Assembly: GCF_037042905.1 (NCBI RefSeq)
Contig: NC_087257.1
Span: 29,720,001 to 29,784,000 of the forward strand
DNA length: 64,000 bases
Reading direction: 5' to 3'
Source: Lytechinus pictus
Taxonomy: Eukaryota > Echinodermata > Echinoidea > Temnopleuroida > Toxopneustidae
Made by a program: the position numbers and the translations under genes. Each line of letters opens with the position of its first letter. The first letter of the stretch is position 1. Positions 57,661 through 64,000 of the stretch are shown here, piece after piece. The notes under the pieces are model-generated. The model was given only the letters and a program-made list of their open reading frames with translations. It did not search any database and was not told the origin of the DNA.

Positions 57661-58738
57661 GCCGATTGCATGAAAGGGTCTTTCCAAGGACCGTCTTCCG
57701 TGTCGCCCATCTTTTATGATGCGCTGTATGCGGGATATCTCTGGAATTAGGGACAGTGATTTTCCGCGATCGCGGAAAACGAACGGAATTCACGGAATCG
57801 GCCTTTTGAAACGGAAAGTGGCTTTTCAAACGGAAAATCACGGAAAACATGTTTTTTCTCAAAATGCACAAAATAGCAACAAAAATTACTCCCAAATCCT
57901 CAATAGAATACGAATATCAACTGGAAAAAACACGATCTCACTTTGCTACAACAATCATGACAATCAACACATCGCACCTACACTCGAGCCCCTCGATCGT
58001 ATCTAAATTAGTTTACACTCACGTCTGCATATAAGGCAGAATACGGCCGTGTGTTGCTGCCCTCTGCGTTCGGTCATAATATCATGATCACGGTGATTCA
58101 ACAAATCCAAAATGGCGGATAGGAGGAAGTCGTCGACTGATCAAAACCATGTCCGAAAAGTCCCCAAATCAGTGATAAAACCTCATTTAACCATAAAATA
58201 ATGCTAATAGTAATAATATGAAAGGTGAGGATTTATTTATGTTGATAGTTTTTTAGCTCGAATCTCTTTGATTTAAATGAATTTTAAAGCGATGATAGTA
58301 CATTGGCAGATGCAAATTTTGACAGCGCTAGCATTTTGACATCATCGCGTATTGGTTTTCTATGTAAACGGAATCGTCACTTTTTCATGTACACAAAGTC
58401 TATGGGGAAACGGAATATCCGTTTCAGACATCCTGAAACGGAATTTGAGATTTTCTGAAACGGAAAAGGCAATATTTAGAAACGGAAAATCACTGTCCCT
58501 ATGGAATGTATGATAAACAAATAAAATTTGTTAGCTAATATTTAAATCAATTTGTATACAATTTCATGATATATCACATTATTTTATAAACAGAGATTTT
58601 GTTTACTTAAACGGATGAATAAAATATGTTTGCAGGTAATTTATTGAAAATGTGTTTCACATGGCGCATCATAATAAATGGTCGACATGAAAGACGGTTC
58701 TTGCAAAGTCAAAGACCCTTTCATGCAATCGGCCCCTG
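57656..58738. mobile_element. MITE split by a nested TA-flanked element
   Basis: CCAGGGGCCGATTGCATGAA and GGGTCTTT at the left are mirrored by AAAGACCC and TTCATGCAATCGGCCCCTGG at the right. Removing the nested element 57750-58499 would leave a MITE of about 330 bp. Confidence 0.65.
57750..58499. mobile_element. 750-bp TA-flanked element rich in CGGAAA words
   Basis: Tips GGGACAGTGATTTTCCG and the reverse, TA at 57748-57749 and 58500-58501. CGGAAA/TTTCCG recurs many times within the first and last 130 bp. No transposase. Confidence 0.65.
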
Positions 58739-59204
58739 GGCTCCGGTACTCGCTCACTGCAACCATCCTGCCTGTGGGGAATCTACAGGTATCTACATAT
58801 GCCAATGCTGTACAGAGCACACACTTTAAAAAATCATTAAAATATCACTTTTGTGACCAAAATTACTAATTTCCATAGAGTTGCAATTCATTATTCATTA
58901 GTAACTTGGGAATAATTTTTGTATTCACCAGAGCGCTCAAAAACTTGAATTTTGGGCATAATTTTGTGTAAGCCCTCTATTGGTGGAAAGTAATATGGCA
59001 AGAAAATCTTCATTTTTCAATCTCTATTTTTAATTAAGAAAAAAATAATTAAAAAATCAAATTTACTTTAGAGCCAAGTTATATGATGAAAAGCTGTATT
59101 GGAAACTGATAGTGTAAAAAAATCAAGCATTTGTCCCAAAGAAAAAGAGAAAATAGCCAAACATTGCCAACCTTATTTTGCCACACATGGAGATGTAACT
59201 GAGA

Positions 59205-59766
59205 ACAAGGTTATATCCCGGGGGGGGGGGGGGGGGGACTCAGTATATAATGCAGTGAGTATGTACCGCGGAGGGGACCCCCATTTTCACACTCAAATTT
59301 CCGTTCCAAGGCATAGCATTTTTGTCTTATTGAGCAAAAGAACAAAGAAAGCCGCTCCAAAGCATATAATTTTCTTCTTATCGCGTATCGAGACAAAAGA
59401 AGAAAGAAATCCGCTCCAAAGCTTCGCATATTTTCCGTTACGCCGTTCCGTCCGCATTGATCTGCTACAATAAGCCGCATTTTTTGTGAAAAGCGGCCGC
59501 AGAGTGCTGTCCGACCATCCCCTCTGCGCTAGCGCACCCGGGCCGCCGGGCTAGCTGCATGAACGTTCCATAGGGATGCATACGCAATCACACGCAGGCG
59601 ACCCGTTCCAAGGACCCCCCGTTTTCACAAACATTTGTAGTTCCGAGGACCCTCCTTTTTACAATAAGCACACTCCAAGGCCCCCGTTTTTGTCTCGCCC
59701 ACGGCACATACCCACTACTTTTTTGGTCGAGTCCCCCCCCCCACGGGGTTATATCATAACCTTGTT
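59205..59766. mobile_element. Probable inverted-repeat element with poly-G/C ends
   Basis: AACAAGGTTATATCCCGGGG at the left and, reversed, AACAAGGTTATGATATAACC at the right, each followed inward by long G or C runs. No target duplication resolved. Confidence 0.45.
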
Positions 59767-60130
59767 CATTGAAGGAGTGGGCTCCGTGGGTTGACGTTAA
59801 ACCTAATGTAGTCGTAGAGCCGTAGATCTAACGTTAGGCCTAGCTAACGTTAGAGGCTTTTTAACTGATTAATCTAACGTTAGTCTCCAGGCCCATACTA
59901 AGTAATAGTAATACTATTCATAGTCATACATTATCATATGATTATGAATCTCATGCAGTCATGAAAACATATAGAGCTAAAGTAAAAACTTATTTGCCCC
60001 TCGACATGATTTTTTTTTTTTACAACAGTCAACATTTCTCAAAATAATTTGAGGAATTTATAATAAACATAGGCTACACACAAACAAAAGAAACTATATG
60101 ACTTTTACTCCGCCACGCACGCTCCACCCA
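59767..60130. other. Spacer with repeated TAACGTTAG words
   Basis: The octamer-like TAACGTTAG occurs about three times in 59830-59885 and once near 57296. No gene seen. Confidence 0.35.
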
Positions 60131-60140
60131 TATCACTTAC

Positions 60141-60210
60141 CACACCCCCTCCCCCGGTGAGAGAGACGAGACCGCGCAGGACACCCGAGCCGAGCCGAGC
60201 GAGGTAACAA
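60141..60210 (-). promoter_or_regulatory. Candidate ASNS promoter and noncoding first exon
   Basis: An isolated GC- and CpG-rich patch. On the minus strand it ends GAGGGGGTGTG followed by a consensus donor GTAAGT (60140-60135). It lies upstream of the ASNS start on the same strand and could supply the missing leader exon, over an intron of about 10.6 kb. Inference only. Confidence 0.3.
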
Positions 60211-60219
60211 TCATTTCCC

Positions 60220-61640
60220 AATCCCATATTCATCTCTGCAATATTTCAATCTGTATTTGCACATACAATTCAGAAAATATTTCTTAATACATGAACAACA
60301 TAAATGTAATTGTTTAATGGTAGATTAGTTGTAATAACTTACTAGAATTCACTGTAAAGAATATAACCAGGACAGGTCCAGGTTGCAGCACGATTGAGCT
60401 GACAATGATACCGCGCCGGTGCGTGATATATACGGTATGATGCCGATGGCATGCAGCACACACACACAAAATACACGTGCGCTGCTATTATGCCTGTAAA
60501 CACATGTGGCTTAGTCTTTAAAATTAAACTTATTTTCCCTTTTTTAACAATATTCTAAATTTAAACTAAGAATAAGTGATAACATGAACTGCAATACTTG
60601 CGAAGAAAATTCGTTCTTACATTATTGTGACAAGCAATTTTCATTTTAAGATTCTGGGTAAGACTGCAAAAATAATTTCCAAACTGATCACTTGACTGTT
60701 AAAAAAATGTCTCAAGCCAAGACTTCATTGGACGATTGCATCAGTATTATTGCATCACTTTTGTATATCGACATCCGGATGGTGGGGGTATCACAGGCCC
60801 GGGGGGGGGGGGGGGGCAACTGCTTAGCCAGGATTTTCATTTTGGAGGGAACAATGACAATGATTTTATTTACCCATGTCACCCTAATTCGGGTATTGGG
60901 GACACTATCAAAGAACATAACATATTCAAAATCATGCATTTCAATTATATTTACAAAGTATTTACAAATAAAAATTGAGAAAGAAGCTGTTGAAAACTGC
61001 TTATCTAATAAAAGAGAGCCAATTGAGTAAATTAGAGAGTCAAAAGGGGCCTAAGCTTTCGATCCTAGCAGAATCTTCTTCTGAGGCAAAATTACAAACA
61101 TATAAAGTGGAACAGACATTTAACAGCAACACTATAAGGAGACAAAAAGGGCATTATCTAGAGAGTTGTGACGACCAATCAGATTAGATCGGGATGATGA
61201 AAGCAAAGGAGTAAGCAGACACGAATACCCTTTTTACACAGGATTTTCTTAACCCCGGACTATCGCTAACCCCGTACTATTCAACTGATAATCAATATCT
61301 CAATATCAATATCAATATCTCATGTAATTCATGAAAATCAATTACTATGAAAAATTGAAGGAAAGTGAGATATATAAATAGATAGACGGTTAGATAGATA
61401 GGTAGATAGATAGATAGATAGAAAGAAAGATAAATAGATAGAAAGATATATAGGTAGAATGAGAGAAAGTTAAAAAATAGAAAGCAAACAGAAACAAAGT
61501 GGGGGAAAGGCAATAAAAATAAATAATGAAAAAATGAAAGCTAGAGTATACAAAACAAATTAATGAACCAGAACGAAGAAAGAACGAAGTAAAAACAGCA
61601 CAATACTACTCCCATTGATCTCTCAGTGACTACTACTGGT
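60220..61640. other. Unassigned region with short microsatellites
   Basis: Contains a G run at about 60799-60813 and a (GATA)n-like tract at about 61376-61460. No supported exon. Confidence 0.35.
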
Positions 61641-61719
61641 GTCAGCAAGACGCGAGATGGCGTTATTCCACTATTCTTCATGGTGGCTTTACTTGTCAAT
61701 GAGGTGAGTGACTAAACTC

Positions 61720-63250
61720 CTCAAAAAAGTTTGGAAATCTGACTTTGATCGATAATCAAAAATGAATCAATTGAGATATTGATTGTCAGATTCATACCCT
61801 ATTTTGCATTATCTGGCGATAGATGCTATTCTGGTTATATAGATATGTGGACGAAGAATTTACACAACAATAATAAATCAAATCCAATGCGTTGATATAT
61901 ATATATTCAAATCATGAAATTGTGATTTATTAATAAAATATCTTCAGTTGGTTTTCTCCAACCTTTTCAGAATGAATATTATCTCATTGATTTCCACATG
62001 AAAAATTAAACAATATAATCTCCAATTACATAAATAATATACATGCAAGCTCAAATGTAAATGCTTCAATCTGACCTAAATATTCAGATGACAATCTATC
62101 AATCATGCTCCCAAATAGTGAATTGTGTACATAACCACTTCCCAGTTCTTCCTACGAAAAACAATTATTCCTTTTTGGTATAAGTAAACTGGTGTACTGC
62201 AATAATTTAAGTGGCCAACTTATACTTGAGCTCATGATTTAGATTACTATAAAATCTCAAAGAAATTGCTAATTGCGCTGTATGATTCTGCAGCTAAATC
62301 AATTAACAAAAACATAAGTATCCGCGAACGTTATCAACTCATATGGACTATTCTTACATCAGGCCTTCAATGAACACATGTCGCGTTCCATCCTCGACGA
62401 AAGCTGGTCGTAGTGATTATAAAAACTACACCGATGCTACGCGTCTAGTAGACGGAGACTCGCATCTTGGCGGTTGAACAGAGTCCATCCTGGAGGACTT
62501 GTCCCAGAATTAGAATTCGAATCATCGGAACCCAGCTGCCTGACCGCTGTTAAAAACAATATATATATATATACAGCCTACAGGTCACAGCATAAAGTTG
62601 AGATTATTCTAAATATAGATATAAATATAATCTTCTTTAAAAAATTTTATGGCATGACATACCGGAACATTTGTGATAAATCAGGAAAATAACATTTTAT
62701 AATCGTAAACTGCACCAATATGAATATTATAACTGGATCACATCATCAATTTAAACCAAAAACACATATTGCCTGGTAAAGCTACATATACAAAGTGCAG
62801 GTTTATTCAAGAAACATAGACATGCTTCTATTCCTTTTATCAATTTTCTTTCAACTGAAAATAACCTAAATAGGATAAATTAAATGGCTCCTTTTCCAAT
62901 ATCTATGAAGGAAAACAAAACATCTGCCCATATAGCACATTCTTACTTATCAGGGCACATTATTCTCTTTACAAAGCAAAACCCTTTAGCAGGTTGACTT
63001 CTTTATGGCAAAATGATATGAATATATACATGTATATAGCAAAAATATAAAATACATCAAATGATCAAATTTAAATTAATCAAATTACTCAAATGGTTAC
63101 TTCCACTCATCTTTAGCAAAATATGAACTTAACCAATTGCCTATAATGATTCTGAGTTTAGTTCGGGTGCCACGCCCTATTTCTGGTTGATATACATTAA
63201 AAGGAACAACTATGGATGGATCGAAGAAATATTGCTAAAACGGGTAAATA
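61720..63250. other. AT-rich spacer, no gene seen
   Basis: Both strands read; only a (TA)n stretch near 62560 is notable. Confidence 0.35.
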
Positions 63251-63258
63251 TACCTTAC

Positions 63259-63328
63259 TGGTGTCAGAGCCATGTTGTGGAGCTATAAGAGGAGTCTTCT
63301 TCCTGGCCTGTCTTGCCCGGTTTTCCAT
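63259..63328 (-). CDS. Candidate initial exon of an unidentified gene
   Basis: A Met codon in good context (ATCGATGG) opens 23 codons beginning MENRARQARKKTPLIAPQHG, ending one base into the next codon at a consensus donor GTAAGG (63258-63253). An AT-rich TATATAT-like word lies 25-35 bp upstream. The peptide is basic and hydrophilic and I do not recognise it. No partner exon was found before the ASNS gene on the same strand. It could alternatively be an upstream open frame in an ASNS leader; it cannot extend ASNS itself, because the frame would not match. Confidence 0.35.
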
Positions 63329-63329
63329 C

Positions 63330-64000
63330 GATGCCAACCCAAAATATATAAGTATTTAGGTGCTGTACATCTCTACTCCTCAATCACTCACTCAGTACAC
63401 TGACTGTCAAAATTGCTCATGATAATAATAATAATAATAATAATAACGTCATATTTTACCCAGGGAAGCCACTTTAGTTTTGAAAACGTTTCTCCCAGCG
63501 GGCCCTGCTTTACAGGGCTTCTCGACATAAACACATTTTCTACTAGAACTTTGCAATGTAGGGCCTTTCAGTGTCTGGATGATTCGATGATAGTTCAATT
63601 TATAAGCCTAATCTAATTATAAAACTCAAATTCATCAAGAACATATCACACTCCTCTCAATCATGGAAATTAGAAAGAAATCACCATAGAAATATTATAC
63701 TAATCTAGAGCCTTATTTTCACAGGTCAGAGAATTTTTTATTACATACAAGTCATGTACAGGTTAGATTCACTTTAGTATTCTATAGGTCAGAGAACTTT
63801 CTATAAACAAGTTGGAATGTTTGATGGAATTCAGTTCATCTGCTCAGTCTTTGTAAATTTCACTTCTTTGTTTAGACATGGATGCTTCAATGATTCTCTG
63901 TGCAGTCATGTTCTCTGTTACAGACATTGATACACTGCCCTATTTATGAATCTAACGTACCTGTATACAAAATATACACTATACACTCTTTGCTGATTGG
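63330..64000. other. Window edge, no gene seen
   Basis: An (AAT)n tract at 63420-63447 could be the tail of a minus-strand SINE, but no tRNA-like head follows. Nothing else is supported. Confidence 0.35.

Noticed and set aside
57547..58869. Several 60-96 codon frames on the + strand
   Set aside because: All lie in inverted-repeat elements and read into mirrored sequence; no homology recognised.
61657..61703. Possible + strand first exon (Met, 15 codons, then GTGAGT)
   Set aside because: Short, no promoter or partner exon visible; a chance ATG-donor pair cannot be excluded.

Overview
The window is eukaryotic: long introns with GT-AG borders, very low coding density, high A+T, and dense layers of nested mobile elements and minisatellites. 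It most resembles a marine deuterostome invertebrate, probably an echinoderm (sea urchin-like). I infer this from the tRNA-headed SINEs with (ATT)n tails, the TTAA-flanked foldback repeats, the GCGCGAAGCGCGAGC-type repeats and an orphan-type rhodopsin-like receptor. The species cannot be fixed from the sequence alone.

Two protein-coding genes are well supported. (1) A two-exon rhodopsin-like G-protein-coupled receptor lies on the + strand (7097-7309 and 8422-9174; 321 aa, polyadenylation signal at 9192). (2) A complete glutamine-dependent asparagine synthetase gene (ASNS) lies on the - strand. Its ten coding exons run from 49498 down to 33311 (1701 nt, 566 aa). Every coding junction has GT-AG borders and the reading frame is continuous. 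A short Met-initiated exon near the right edge (63328-63259, - strand) may start a third gene, or may belong to a 5' leader.

Layout: 0-6.4 kb is a stack of nested DNA transposons. 6.4-9.3 kb is the receptor gene. 9.4-13.9 kb is transposon debris, including Tc1-like ends, a TTAA foldback and hairpin-repeat arrays. 13.9-16.3 kb is a decayed minus-strand LINE interrupted by a plus-strand LINE fragment. 16.8-18.5 kb holds a composite element, a small foldback and a SINE. 20.1-22.3 kb is a tandem duplication invaded by a LINE. 22.3-29.2 kb is quiet AT-rich DNA. 29.3-33.2 kb has an 818-bp palindrome, foldbacks, a SINE and a minisatellite. 33.3-49.5 kb is ASNS, with introns full of minisatellites and insertions. 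49.8-53.4 kb is a cluster of TTAA foldbacks. 53.4-64 kb is SINEs, nested inverted-repeat elements and unassigned sequence.

The two genes have no evident functional link. What stands out is the transposon record. Several insertions sit inside sequence of known state, so target-site duplications can be read directly (TTAA, 8-bp and TA types). A four-copy composite element built of smaller elements has spread as a unit. The 3' end of one ASNS exon, with its splice donor, has been tandemly copied into the adjoining intron. I found no bacterial features, no CRISPR array and no clearly novel gene system.
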